DNA of 64,000 bases from Caprella mutica (lineage: Eukaryota; Arthropoda; Malacostraca; Amphipoda; Caprellidae): the NCBI GenBank assembly GCA_947561585.1, contig CANNZV010002468.1:32859-96858 (forward strand). The letters are read 5' to 3'. The notes below the pieces were generated by a model, which ran no database searches, had not been told where the DNA came from, and was given only the letters and a program-made list of their open reading frames with translations. Shown here in pieces: positions 29,890 through 42,337 of this stretch; positions within the stretch are counted from its first letter, which is position 1; every line of letters starts with the position of its first letter. The translations under genes and the position numbers were made by a program.

Positions 29890-31855
29890 TAACAGAAATT
29901 ACTTACAAAAGAAAATAGATGTGCTGAATAATAATGAGATGTTATTGTACTTTCCTGGAATGTGAATGATTTCAAAACGGTAGCGTAAGTTTTTTCTTTA
30001 AGTTTGAGGAGCCTTGGATTTGTGATTCCCTCCAGGTTTCAGTCATTCAAAATGTTTAAAAGTGGTTTGTGGTTCTCACATCCCATCACAAAGTACCGAG
30101 ATTTTTCTAATGCTTTCACTATAGAAAGACATTCACCTTCAATTGGAGCATAATTTGCTTCCGCTGGACTATTGAATTTACTGCCAGCAAACACCAGACT
30201 TCATCTTGAACTACAACATCTCGGTGTATAGTTTTGGCACTTACAGTGTTTCTGCAGTAAGCAAAATCCAGTTACTATTTTGACCAATCCGTTACTAAGC
30301 ATGTTACTTTCTTCCGATCAAACATTTTCACTCCAGTTTTAACATTATCTACAATAGATTTTTATAGTTTTATCAAATAGAGCTTGGAGACTGTCATCCC
30401 AGTAAAATTTATTACCTGGCTTAAGAAGGTCAGGGAATGGTGCCATCTCATTGGTGAGTGTGATGGCATAAACAACTTGATTTACAAGACCAAACCAAGA
30501 TCTGATTCCTGTGATGTTCTTGGGAGTAGGGAAGTTTGAAACAGCATCAAGATATCTGCAAGATGGTTTAACATTAGTATTTGTAATATCAAATCCTACA
30601 AATTCAACTTCTGATCTCCTAAAGTCAGGACTAAAAGTTATGCAATTTTCACCACATCTAGTAAGTAAATTACAAGTTTGGTGGAAACTTTCTTCTTTTT
30701 CAGAAGCTCACAATAGTGTATGAACACATTTAGTTTTATTTGGGATATCACTGATTATACAGTATCATAAAATCTTCTCGTGTAAGCATCACCAGCAGCA
30801 ATATAGCCTTGGGGAGCAGAGCAATATTTGTACCTACTCCAGGGTGTGATAAATTGACTCAGGTTCAGGTATCTATCTTCCTCCTTAATAGGAATACTGT
30901 CATAACCATTCCATGCACCGCATACAGTCTTCCTTGTGTGATGAGGTACAGAAGATGATTGGTGGGATGGTGTATGATGAGTCTGTCTTGCTGAGACAGC
31001 ATTCAGAGGTTGTAGATCAACAGTTATTATTCTTCTGGGAGTTCCATTCTTTTTGGCAACAAATACCATTCCAGAACACCATGTGGTTGGAGTTCCCCAA
31101 GGCACTTGCTCAATTACACCAAGTCTCACATCTTTATCTAAGCTATCTTTGATAGATTTTTGCCAATGTATTGGTATTGGGATGAGGGTATGGATAGCTT
31201 GTGGGATTGCATCCTTATTGATGATCAGTTTCAATGGTGGGCCAGTCATCTTGGGCAAGGGTTGGTGTTCACATACATTAAATGTGCTTGAACCATAGTA
31301 CTTGAACCATAGCAGCCATTGTTCAATTTTTTCTCTATTTTCTTCTGTTGGTATATATGAGATATGCTGGGGTGGATTTGGTGGTTTAGTTCTCTGGGGA
31401 CATGTGCACTCAGAGGAGCTAGGGACATCAGTTGAGGTGGAGTTGATAGGAGTGAGTGCTGTTGAAATTTGGAAAATTTCCTTCAATTGATACAAGATTT
31501 TTACAGGCAGTACGGCTTAAGTAGATTTGAGCTGGGTTTTCTTTCTGAATGTAGCAGAGTACATGTGTAGATTTAGGAACACCATTGTTCAAAGTTGAGA
31601 GAGTAATAAAAATGCCTCCTAGTAAGTTCAGAGCAGAATTATTAGCACCAAACAACCTTTGCTTTACAGGAAATAAATACTTAGATGATAAATTAAGAGA
31701 ATCTAATAGTGCAGTTCCAGTTACTGTTGTTCTGGCTCCAGTGTCAGCAACTGCTTGAAGAGATACTGTTTTGATTTTAGGTACTCTTTTCTTCAACTTG
31801 ATGTATGGGTCTTTGCAGATTGATATATTTAAGTCTGCAACACAATGCATTGTAC
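29890..31855 (-). pseudogene. Decayed Ty3/gypsy pol: protease, reverse transcriptase, RNase H
   Basis: The first part on the - strand (from 31850) has the protease active site AVADTGARTTVTG. After a frame change near 31450 follows SECTCPQRTK, a marker shared with the intact element (SCECPQRT). Then come IHWQKSIKDSL, PRRIITVDLQPLN and SAPQGYIAAGDAYTRRF of reverse transcriptase. Between 30750 and 30250 the frame is broken repeatedly, but GLVNQVVYAITLTNEMAPFP can be read. RNase H survives as NYAPIEGECLSIVKAL and GCENHKPLLNIL, the VTD triplet having been lost. Integrase, Gag and LTRs are absent. Same family as the intact element but well diverged. Confidence 0.85.
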
Positions 31856-32392
31856 CTTACTGAAACTTGCAACACAATGCATTGTAATTTACTGAAACTT
31901 ACAACACAATGCATTGTACCTTACTGAAACTTGCAACACAATATATTGTAACTTACTCAAACTTACAACACAATGCATTGTAACTTACTGAAACTTACAA
32001 CACAATGCATTGTACCTTACTGAAACTTACAACACAATATATTGTAACTTACTCAAACTTACAACACAATGCATTGTAACTTACTGAAACTTACAACACA
32101 ATGCATTGTACCTTACTGAAACTTACAACACAATGCATTGTAACTTACTCAAACTTACAACACAATGCATTGTAACTTACTCAAAATTACAACACAATGC
32201 ATTGTAACTTACTCAAAATTACAACACAATGCATTGTAACTTACTCAAAATTACAACACAATGCATTGTGTTGTAATTTTGAGTAAGTTATAATGCATTG
32301 TGTTGTAATTTTGAGTTACAATGAGTTACAATGCATTGTAACTTACTCAAAATTACAACACAATGCATTGTAACTTACTGAAACTTACAACA
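31836..32392. repeat. 32-bp satellite at the edge of the dead gypsy pol
   Basis: About 17 units of 32 bp (TTACTGAAACTTACAACACA, then ATGCATTGTAAC), each with the perfect palindrome ACAATGCATTGT. The first unit is still inside the protease reading frame of the dead element: its sequence encodes the MHCVADL start of that frame. At about 32262-32335 two units are inverted relative to the rest, forming a hairpin-like switch. Confidence 0.9.
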
Positions 32393-33993
32393 GTTTTCTA
32401 AGAATTATTGATATCCCTTATAATGTTTATAGATCTCTTTTCGTCAATTCGTAATCACAATTTATTATATTTTATTAGTTTGAGTAGATTTTAAATTACA
32501 TTTTGTTATGAATTAAAGAGTCATTGCCGATAATGAATTCCTGAGTACAGTCACAAACATGTGCCATATTATGTGTTTGGAAATATTCCCAGTTTTTGGT
32601 TGGAGGCAAAATCAGAGGCAGGAAATTCAAACGGGGCCGGAAATTTCGCGGCAACTCACCACGGATTTTTATGACTCAATTTCCTTATCGATCCAAAGTG
32701 TTTCTCTGAGATATGAACTTTGATTTTCCGTCACAATGAGTATATCAAAGTGTGTGTATGTTCATAAGTACATCACAATTATCATACTAGAATAATAGAT
32801 ACTATAAGCTAATAACATTCACTGTTTTTCAACACTGAACTTTATTAATTTCAAATAGTTCACGAGTAAATTCAATCTTGTAGGATATATATTCATATTA
32901 TAGTTTAAATTTCTGCATTGGCAATCAAAATTTTACAAAGAATATGAAAATATAACATTGTTACATTTCACCTTGAAATTTGTGTCCATATTAGTTATAA
33001 CTTTAAAGGTTACTGTAAATTATCAATAATTTGATAAATGAATTAAGTGCAGTGAGCTCTAGTAATTAAAGGAATAATTCTTTTATATATCGAGGGTAAT
33101 TTATTTAATTCAATTTCTACAGAAAATTGCATCGTAATTCCAAAGAACTGCAACAATAAATAAACAGAATGTCATTCACTCAACTCACCATAGAATAAGT
33201 GGAAACTTAATCGATATTTTACTCACTAATGTATTTATGAACCACTGACATTTGTGAATATTGTAACAGTGTGTTCACTTTCTTAGCCAATGACTGCGCA
33301 ATGTCTTATTTTCGCCAAATGTCTTCATTATGATAGAAGCCATTAATTCGATAATAATTAGATGTGAATATTATATGTACAATTTGCGACTGTTTGCAGT
33401 GAGTTCTTTCTCTTTGGTGATTTATAAATGTTATAAGGTATTCTCATGTCAAATTCCAATTCTTTCAAATTATATCGCATGAGTACGTGTTAGAAACAAA
33501 GTGTTAAAACCTCGTGAAAATGTTTCCCATCAACAGTTTTCGGTTTGTCATTCTTAGGTTTGGTAAATACACAAAAAAAACAACTTAAAACGTATCGAAA
33601 CTGATTGTGATAGAGTTGTACCAATGAATAATACAGATATTACAATCATTACATTACATGTAATATAATATTGTCAATTACTTTAATAATTATCACATCT
33701 TTATTATTCGTGATATTATTATCGCGGAGCAGGAGAGGAAAGAACTGAAGAACTGCACATTAGAAAAGAATGAAAATTTCGAAGATGAAAAAGTTACAGT
33801 TTCTTGCACAAAAAGGAGACGAATGAGAATAAAGTTAAGCAATGGAAAGAAAAAATACAAGATACTACCAATGGGTTAATAGCAACAGTTCTATATAACC
33901 AATTACTATATTAAACTAAGCAACCGATCTAAATAGAATAAAAATGAATATAAATAAATTGAATATTCAACTATAGTGCAACATAATTGATTG
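32393..33993. other. Intergenic AT-rich stretch
   Basis: No gene or transposon recognised. A basic 50-codon + strand frame near 33720-33880 (ending KRRRMRIKLSNGKKKYKI) has no family signature and no usable start; it could be an exon but I cannot support it. Confidence 0.4.
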
Positions 33994-34512
33994 AGTAAAG
34001 AGGCAGTAGTTGAGAGCAGTAAAGAGGCAGTAGTTGAGAGCAGTAAAGAGGCAGTAGTTGAGAGTAGTAAAGAGGCAGTAGTTGAGAGTAGTTAAGAGGC
34101 AGTAGTTGAGAGTAGTACAGAGGCAGTAGTTGCGAGTAGTAAAGAGGCAGTAGTTGAGAGTAGTAAAGAGGCAGTAGTTGCGAGTAGTAAAGAGGCAGTA
34201 GTTGAGAGTAGTAAAGAGGCAGTAGTTGAGAGTAGTAAAGAGGCAGTAGTTGAGAGTAGTAAAGAGGCAGTAGTTGAGAGTAGTAAAGAGGCAGTAGTTG
34301 AGAGTAGTAAAGAGGCAGTAGTTGAGAGTTGTAAAGAGGCAGTAGTTGAGAGTAGTAAAGAGGCAGTAGTTGAGAGTAGTAAAGAGGCAGTAGTTGAGAG
34401 TAGTACAGAGGCAGTAGTTGAGAGTAGTACAGAGGCAGTAGTTGAGAGCAGTAAAGAGGCAGTAGTTGAGAGTAGTAAAGAGGCAGTAGCTGAGAGCAGT
34501 AAAGAGGCAGTA
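33994..34512. repeat. 24-bp satellite
   Basis: About 21.6 copies of AGTAAAGAGGCAGTAGTTGA, then GAGT. Copies differ by single substitutions (T/C in GAGAGT, A/C in GTAAAG). Being a multiple of three it reads through as an eight-residue repeat VVESSKEA in one + strand frame, but a TAA in the fifth unit and the lack of any start argue against translation. Confidence 0.93.
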
Positions 34513-35188
34513 ATTAATTATTGTGAAATATCTAACCGACTACAATAATAATTAGCTAGGTAGATATTTACATTTAAGTGAGTAAAAGAGACAAATTCAG
34601 AGAGTTACTGAACATTAATTCGATACCAGACGAAGAAAACGAGTATTTCGACAATAGAATTTGAACAGAAGTTAAAAAGAAAATAGAGCAGCACTTTATT
34701 AAATCCAACAAAAAATAATGCAATAGACAATTTAAGACAAAGTTTTAACAGGTAAAACTTAATGAAAGGCACCTGGAAATTAGAAATGTAATTTTTAAAT
34801 ATATTCTAACAAATTTCCCCAAAACAATGGTACCGGATATTTTCCTAAATATAAAGAGTGCAAAGAATTCTAAATGAATCTCTCAGATAAGGTCATTGTG
34901 ATGTGAATGATGATTTAAAGCATATCACAACTCCAACTATTGAAATGTAGTGGAAAACAACGTCTTATATCTAATGTGAGTCTTAGAGCATTCTACCTAC
35001 CACTGGATAAATGTGAACCAAAGCAAACAAATATTTACCCTTTGCCCATTGTTGGCGAATAGAGCGCTCATCAACCGACTGCTGCCTCAAGTGACTAAAT
35101 GTCATTGAAATGCAGAGACATGAGGCAGTAGGGGGCTGAAAAACAAACACTGCCCTGACAATAGAAATGATGAACTGAGGTAATATTA
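34513..35188. other. Intergenic stretch with one hairpin
   Basis: No gene seen. Around 35075-35127 ACTGCTGCCTCA and TGAGGCAGTAG form an 11-bp stem with a loop of about 30 bases. GAGGCAGTAG is also the core of the neighbouring 24-bp satellite, so that satellite may have started from a copy of this inverted repeat. Confidence 0.4.
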
Positions 35189-35733
35189 ATAGTACCTATG
35201 CAGTCTATAGTGATAGGTGCATCACTGTTAAGATAATAGTACCTATGCAGTCTATAGTGATAGGTGCATCACTGTTAAGATAATAGTACCTATGCAGTCT
35301 ATAGTGATAGGTGCATCACTGTTTAGATTATAGTACCTATGCAGTCTATAGTGATAGGTGCATCACTGTTAAGATAATAGTACCTATGCAGTCTATAGTG
35401 ATAGGTGCATCACTGTTAAGATAATAGTACCTATGCAGTCTATAGTAATAGGTGCATCACTGTTAAGATAATAGTACCTATGCAGTCTATAGTAATAGGT
35501 GCATCACTGTTAAGATAATAGTACCTATGCAGTCTATAGTGATAGGTGCATCACTGTTAAGATAATAGTACCTATGCAGTCTATAGTAATAGGTGCATCA
35601 CTGTTAAGATAATAGTACCTATGCAGTCTATAGTAATAGGTGCATCACTGTTAAGATAATAGTACCTATGCAGTCTATAGTGATAGGTGCATCACTGTTA
35701 AGATAATAGTACCTATGCAGTCTATAGTAATAG
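35189..35733. repeat. 47-bp satellite, main block
   Basis: Twelve copies at exact 47-base spacing (GTACC at 35192, 35239 ... 35709). Each unit contains ACCTAT...ATAGGT, so it can form a hairpin. Copies differ mainly by GTGATAGG/GTAATAGG. The array stops at the left end of the inverted-repeat element and resumes on its far side at 38984. Confidence 0.93.
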
Positions 35734-36419
35734 GTTAGAAATTCGTCCACTGATAATTCGTCCGTTTTATTAAATTAGGAATTGAAAGGAAGACATCATT
35801 AAGTGTTAATAATGTATGTATGAAATAATTGCAACTGCAAAAAATCTGGTTAGATGAAACTCAGCAATTATAATTTATAAATTATAATTATTGTTGAGAA
35901 ATTCATTCTACGTAGCTAATATATTATGTCATTTATAATTAAAATTAGAAAAAAATAACTTTTTATGACTTGAATGGCTGAAGTTTTTCAGCAATGCAAA
36001 ACATAGCCAATATTTGTCAAAAAAAATTCTCTTTCATTCAGTGTGTATGGCAATACTACCTTTATTGTATTTGTTCGTCAATATCTCCATATTTTCTCCT
36101 TTCATGCTGTGTGTCACCTCTCTTTGTTTGAATTCTTTTGGTTAGGGATATTTTTTGCACGATTAATTTCCAAATATTAGGATGCTCTTTTTTGATCATT
36201 CCAAAATTCAACTGGATATAACTTGTTCCTATGTACGTAGCTTCAATTGGCATCCACACATAAATTTTCATGAACGCCAACATCTTCAGGTGTTAAGATA
36301 TAAAGCACCAAACATTTTATCTCTAATTATATTCATGAAATTATTGTATACATATACATCAAAATTAATGATTCATTAAACAATGATGATTTGTGCTTTA
36401 CAACAAACTTATAATGAAT

Positions 36420-38740
36420 TGAGAATGAGACTTTATTGGAAATAAAAAATTATACAGAGTTTCAAAATAAAATAACAAATACATTTCGTTTCCAAGCCCA
36501 TATTTAGACCTATTTAGATCTTTTGGGCAAAGATATGAATCTAAAGCTAACATCGTATACTTCTAAAATAAGGTGACTTTACATAAAAATAACAATTAGG
36601 CACAATATAAGTCAAAGCTCTCTGAGATACCGATAGCCTTTGGAATTTAGGAACTATATAACTAGATGTATTTCTGGTACAATAGTTATGGGTGGGCCTA
36701 TCGAATTTTGCTTGGTTGCTAAAATAGTATGAACAGCATTGGTATTTGAATATGTCTCCAATTTTGATAATATTAGTTCTCAAAAATAGTGCCTCAGTAT
36801 GGTCAAGATAATAATTACTATTAGTAATAATCCTAACAGCCTTTTTTTGAAGAAGCAATAATTTATTTAAATGCACATTAGCTGCTCCTCCCCATACACG
36901 GTTACAGTAAATAAGGTAGGGATAGATAAATGCGTACACAGTACACTTTCCGGTAAAAAGTCAGACAACCTATATAATACACCAACGTATATTGAGACTT
37001 TACCACAAATCGACTTTATATGGCTACCAAAGGATAGTGAACTATCAATGATAACTCCTAGATATTTAATCTCGTAACAATATTCAAGGGGAACACGATT
37101 AAACATGATTTTATTCTGAAAGTCTACATTATGCATACGATTAGAAAATACAATGGCAACTGTCTTACTTGTATTAAGAGTAAGTCTATTCCTTATCAGC
37201 CAGTTAAAATTTTTATTCAGCTCACTGTTAAACTCAGCCACAAGCGTGTTATAATTTTCATTTGACATAATGAGGGTCGTATCATCAGCAAGCAATACTG
37301 ACTTGATCTTATCAGTTACTTTTGGTGAATCATTAACATACTACAAAAACAAATAACAACCTAACACAGAACCTTGAGGAATTGAAGTTTTAACAGTTCA
37401 TATACAAGATTTATTATTACCTATTCTTACATAAAATTTTCTATTCGAGAGATAGCTGGAGAACCATTTCCAAGCAATACCCCTTATTCCATAACAATAC
37501 ATTTTTTTCAATAGTATTTCGTTATCTTCAGTATCATAAGATTTGCACAAATCTAAAAATATCGCAATGCTATGACTTTTTAAATTTAGATTCTCATATA
37601 AAACTTTAGTTAGTTCTTCAATAGCATCACAAGTAGATCTACCTTTCTGGAATCCGAACTGGTCAGTAGACAAGATAGAAAATTTGTTCATGAAATTAAC
37701 AAGTCTTGCAACCATACATTTATCAATTTTTTGGAAAACAACGGCAAGACTGATATTGGTCTATAGTTAGACACATTTTGGCGATCCCCCGCCTTAAAAA
37801 CCGGAGTTACATAGGCTATCTTTAAGCAGTCAGGAAATATGCCCGTGTTGAACGACTCATTAATTAATTTGGTCAGAGGAGAGGCTATACTTTCAGCTAT
37901 TAGTTTGAGAAGTCTACCTGAAACAGAGTTAGTACCATACGTAGTATTCTTCAATTTAATAGTACTTATAATTTTTTTAATAGTACTTATACACTCATTA
38001 CAAGTTACAGGGTAAATGAAAAATGAATTATTCAGCCTATCAATTAAGTTGGTAACTGGTACATTGTTTAGGGGAGGTAAATTACATTGTAAGTTTAGAG
38101 CTACAGAGAAAAGTAAGAGTTAATCTCGGAGGCTATTTTGGTTTCGTCTGTTATAATGTTACCTTGGATATTGATACCTTTGATATCTGACTTTTTACTC
38201 TTTCTGCCTCCCGTTAAGGACCTAACACCCTTCCAGTATTTTTTCAAGTCAGACCTGTACGTAGAAAAATAATTAAAGTAGAAGGATCTCTTCGCCTGTC
38301 TGATCTTCGAGTTCAACTCATTCTTTTACTTATTATTAAGCTCTTTAGAAATTTGCCCCCATATATACATATTGAAATACGTCGATTTTTTCTTAATTAA
38401 ATCCATAATATTTCCAGTAAGCCAGGGCTTTTCTTTTCTCCTTGCGATATATATTTAACTTTAACCGGACAATGTTTACTATAAATATCATTCAAAGTAT
38501 GTATTAGAGAAGTATTCAACCTTGTCATTGATGTCATTATATTGATCTAAATTACAACTAAATTTCGAAACATCATCAACAAATGAGTTCATATTACAAA
38601 CAGACTGGTCCCTAAATTCACAACGTATCTTAGTTTGTTTTTTCATCAGAGTTCTAAGCAACAATACAATAGGACAATGCTCTGTAACATCAAAATTTAA
38701 TACAATAATGTACATTAAATAAATAAAGTACATTCAATAA
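36420..38740 (-). pseudogene. 5'-truncated, broken non-LTR retrotransposon (Jockey/CR1-like)
   Basis: The fragment begins with the end of the endonuclease (FDVTEHCPIVLLL, the decayed DHxPI box) at about 38700. A linker follows (KIRQAKRSFYFNYF, WKGVRSLTG near 38240). The reverse transcriptase reads GTNSVSGRLLKLIAES, VTPVFKAGDRQNVSNYRPIS, STDQFGFQKGRSTCDAIEEL, IAIFLDLCKSYDT, GIRGIAWKWFSSYLSNRKFY and, between stops, IPQGSVLG, then LLADDTTLIMSN with the two catalytic aspartates. It continues into the thumb (NRLTLNTSKT) and a C-terminal tail ending near 36547. Several stops and shifts inactivate it. In element sense an AATAAA lies at about 36440. Confidence 0.88.
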
Positions 38741-38790
38741 ATAAAGTACATTCAATAAATAAAGTACATTCAATAAAGTACATTAACTTT
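38700..38790. repeat. Short 18-20 bp tandem repeat at the LINE 5' break
   Basis: AATAAATAAAGTACATTC repeats about four times exactly where LINE homology ends. Such small duplications are common at truncation points of target-primed insertions. Confidence 0.7.
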
Positions 38791-38983
38791 GTTGTATCCA
38801 TTAACATTAAGTACACCTGCATACATTAAACTATACTTTACATCAAATCATTTTGTTCCATTTAAATCAATTATTTTGTGTTGAATGGACGAATTTTCCG
38901 TGGACGAATTCTCCGAGGACGAACTTTCAATCGACGAATTTTCCGAGGACGAACTTTCAATGGACGAATTTTCCGGTTACGCT

Positions 38984-39065
38984 ATGCAGACTGTAGTGAT
39001 AGGTGCATAACTGTAAAGATAATATTACTTATTTAGACTTTATTAATAGGTGCATAACTGTAAGA
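38984..39065. repeat. 47-bp satellite, detached remainder
   Basis: About two diverged units (CTATGCAGACTGTAGTGATA, then GGTGCATAACTGTAAAG) continue the array at 35189-35733 beyond the inserted element. Confidence 0.8.
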
Positions 39066-39483
39066 ATTTCTAGCTAAGTAACGCAACAGTTCATCCACTA
39101 TAGCATGTTTAGCATATTTTCATTGCACGGAGCAACTGACACCTAACAACCTTTCAGTACGAAAAGTGTTTAAATAAAAACGTACTCATGATGGTCTACG
39201 GATAGTTAACACCTTACGTAAAAACATAAATCAGAACCTTGAAGAGAAGATCTTCAAGAGAAGTAAGTGACTCATGAATTAGTACAGCCAATATGTATAT
39301 GTCAAGAATGATTTTCAAAATTTTCTTTATTTTTCTATTTTCCGCTTCTTTCTGGAATTTCGGATTATCCGGGTATAATAGAATTTGTAATAACTTATTT
39401 TTCTTAATATATTAAAAAAATTACAGTAACTAAATAAATTTAAAGTAACTAACTGAGTGAACTGTTCCAAGCACCAAAATTTA
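39066..39483. other. Intergenic stretch
   Basis: Nothing recognised. Confidence 0.4.
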
Positions 39484-40357
39484 GTGGTGTTACTCATATG
39501 TAATGAGTGGTGTTACTCATATGTAATGAGTGGTGTTACTCATATGTAATGAGTGGTGCTACTCATATGTAATGAGTGGTGCTACTCATATGTAATGAGT
39601 GGTGCTACTCATATGTAATGAGTGGTGTTACTCATATGTAATGAGTGGTGTTACTCATATGTAATGAGTGGTGTTACTCATATGTAATGAGTGGTGTTAC
39701 TCATATGTAATGAGTGGTGTTACTCATATGTAATGAGTGGTGTTACTCATATGTAATGAGTGGTGCTACTCATATGTAATGAGTGGTGTTACTCATATGT
39801 AATGAGTGGTGCTACTCATATGTAATGAGTGGTGTTACTCATATGTAATGAGTGGTGTTACTCATATGTAATGAGTGGTGTTACTCATATGTAATGAGTG
39901 GTGTTACTCATATGTAATGAGTGGTGTTACTCATATGTAATGAGTGGTGTTACTCATATGTAATGAGTGGTGTTACTCATATGTAATGAGTGGTGTTACT
40001 CATATGTAATGAGTGGTGTTACTCATATGTAATGAGTGGTGCTACTCATATGTAATGAGTGGTGTTACTCATATGTAATGAGTGGTGTTACTCATATGTA
40101 ATGAGTGGTGTTACTCATATGTAATGAGTGGTGCTACTCATATGTAATGAGTGGTGCTACTCATATGTAATGAGTGGTGCTACTCATATGTAATGAGTGG
40201 TGCTACTCATATGTAATGAATGGTGCTACTCATATGTAATGAGTGGTGCTACTCATATGTAATGAGTGGTGCTACTCATATGTAATGAGTGGTGCTACTC
40301 ATATGTAATGAGTGGTGCTACTCATATGTAATGAATGGTGCTACTCATATGTAATGA
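39484..40357. repeat. 23-bp satellite
   Basis: About 38 copies of GTGGTGTTACTCATATGTAA, then TGA, at exact 23-base spacing. Each contains ACTCAT...ATGAGT as a small hairpin. The only common variant is GTGTTAC/GTGCTAC, which is clustered (T in the middle, C near the ends), indicating local homogenisation. Because 23 is not a multiple of three it does not stay open in any frame. Confidence 0.95.
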
Positions 40358-40479
40358 GGGGACGTATTTTAATAAAGTATGATGGAATAAATTGAATTAA
40401 ATAGACATCATCAATCATATTGCTATAGAGGTATGTGGTAGGTTTAATATAGTACAACTCTGATGCCCCTTATATGTGG

Positions 40480-41240
40480 TTAAGGGGATCGTCCCACTTA
40501 CAAAACTTTTTCTTTATTATGAATCGTAGAACATTGAAATTTGGTACACATATATAGGATCATATTTGGAATCTTTTTGGTTTATGGAAAAAAACACATT
40601 TCTTCATAGAAAACGAAATATGAAAGAAAACGTGATTTTTGTGAAGGGTACGATGAATGCATCTTCTCCGTCAATTTTTAATAATATTGGTATCATTGAA
40701 AACGGAGATAATTAGTTTTAGTTATTTTTCATTTTTTTTAGTTGTCGCGTCATTACATCCGAATAAAGATGAATTTCTATAAAAAATATGAGCTTACTTT
40801 TGTTACCATAGTTTTTGCGCATTCAACGATACCTATATTTTCAATCTAAGTTAAAAATTAACGAAAAAGATAGATTTTGAGACCCAAAATATAGAAAAAG
40901 GACTACTTTTCAGGAGAGCCAAAAATGCAAAAACATTTTTTTTTTTTTTTTTATTTCTAGAGTAGGATTTTTTGAAAAGTTTTAGACTTTATTTCGTTGC
41001 CCAAGTCTTTGCGCATCCAATGGTTCCCATATCATCGCTGTAGGTTGAAAATGGACGGAGGAGATGCATTTCTTTCGCCTACCTTAAAAACACGTTTTCT
41101 TCCATAACTCGTTTTCTATGAAGAAAAGATGATTCCCACCGTTAACAAAAAATATTCTCCTTTCAATGTTTTATATGTATATCAAATTTCAAAATTTTAC
41201 GATCAACAAGATATGATGAGTAGAGCCCGTATTTATAGTT
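40480..41240. mobile_element. Diverged inverted-repeat element
   Basis: 40535-40680 (AACATTGAAATTTGGTACAC; TTCATAGAAAACGAAATATG; GCATCTTCTCCGTCAATTTT) matches the reverse complement of 41030-41200 (TTTTGAAATTTGATATACAT; TTCATAGAAAACGAGTTATG; GCATCTCCTCCGTCCATTTT). Two GCGCAT(T/C)CAA words near the centre are in the same orientation. Total about 760 bp, arms about 220 bp, old. No protein. Confidence 0.6.
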
Positions 41241-42337
41241 CTAACGCAAGTAGTCAAAATAGCGTAAAATAGTTTTTATAGCTCTAAAAATGAGTTTTAA
41301 AGTCTGTAAAAATGTCCTTATAATAGCTGAGTGTGTCCTAAAATTGATGCATTTCCTTTCTTTTATCCACATTATAGAAACTTTTGGAACAAAAATTCAG
41401 AGTAACTATGCCATTTTTGTTTATTTGTCAATAGTTGATTTTTAATTATTATTCGCAGAACTTACACAAGATTTATGGCATTTGTGTACGTTTAATATCG
41501 TATATATAAGACTATGAGTTAATAAATAGTAAATAAAACACATGTTTCTTAATAAATATGTAGCTTTTATTTTACAAGAAACTTACAAGATGAAAGAAAA
41601 CTAAACATAATTTACCAAAAAACTATGTTGCCGAAGTCACAGCCAACTAAGAAAATATAACAACGAAACTCAAATAGAACAGCACAAACCAAATGCAAAA
41701 ACAGTAACAGTAATTCTTAATTTAATAAATTATGATACTTTTTAATGGAACAATTACACATCATTACAAGATATTACTAACATTTTATTGACATTTTCAG
41801 CTGTCATGCTTAGTCTCTTGTCGCTCAAAATCGTTCTCAATTTTGAAAAGGTTCTTTCGACTTCAAAACAGTTTCGGGTTGTTTCACTTTGGCCATGTTT
41901 TGTTTTTACAACATGAGCACTCAACTAACTATGACGTGCAGAAATGAGTGTGCTCGAAGTAACTTCTTAACACAAAGAGCGAAATTAACCGGTCACAATA
42001 TATAAATACCATGAATTTATTTTATTGGGCATATCTTCATGTACCATTCCATTTATTTAGGAAAACTACATAATATTATACTATATATTGAGTAGTGAAT
42101 TATTCATCTTTCAATTTAGTGTAAGTGTATAATTCACCAATAATTATGCTCGTACGTTTTCTATGGAATATTACTATAAAAAATGTGAATGAAATGTCAT
42201 ACTAATTTAAATGTCTCTTGCATGTTTAATTTATCAATAATATAATTATCTGTCTCAAATATATTTCCCATGTAAAGTATGGTTTATCATAGGTTTTATA
42301 GTCGTTTATACCATAATAACTAGTTTATCTTTTAATT
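41241..42337. other. Intergenic stretch, possible seed of the next array
   Basis: No gene. Near 41250-41285 a TAGTCAAAATAGCG word followed by TTTTTATAGC resembles the 18-bp unit of the array that starts 1.1 kb further on. Confidence 0.4.

Larger units (their letters stand above)
35734..38981. mobile_element. Inverted-repeat element carrying a LINE fragment
   Basis: The left end (35734: GTTAGAAATTCGTCC, then CACTGATAATTCGTCC) and the reverse complement of the right end (38981 down: GTAACCGGAAAATTCGTCC, then three more TTCGTCC units separated by TTGAAAG or CGGAAAA) share ATTCGTCC subrepeats, two on the left and five on the right. The 47-bp satellite lies on both sides, so the whole 3.2 kb was inserted into it. 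Inside are AT-rich filler, a perfect 24-bp palindrome at 35866-35889 and a 5'-truncated LINE on the - strand. Confidence 0.65.

Noticed and set aside
33670..33880. Possible basic exon (KRRRMRIKLSNGKKKYKI)
   Set aside because: No start, no clear splice sites, no family signature; kept only as a note.
31836..40357. CRISPR-like regular repeats
   Set aside because: Units are contiguous with no unique spacers, and the context is eukaryotic.
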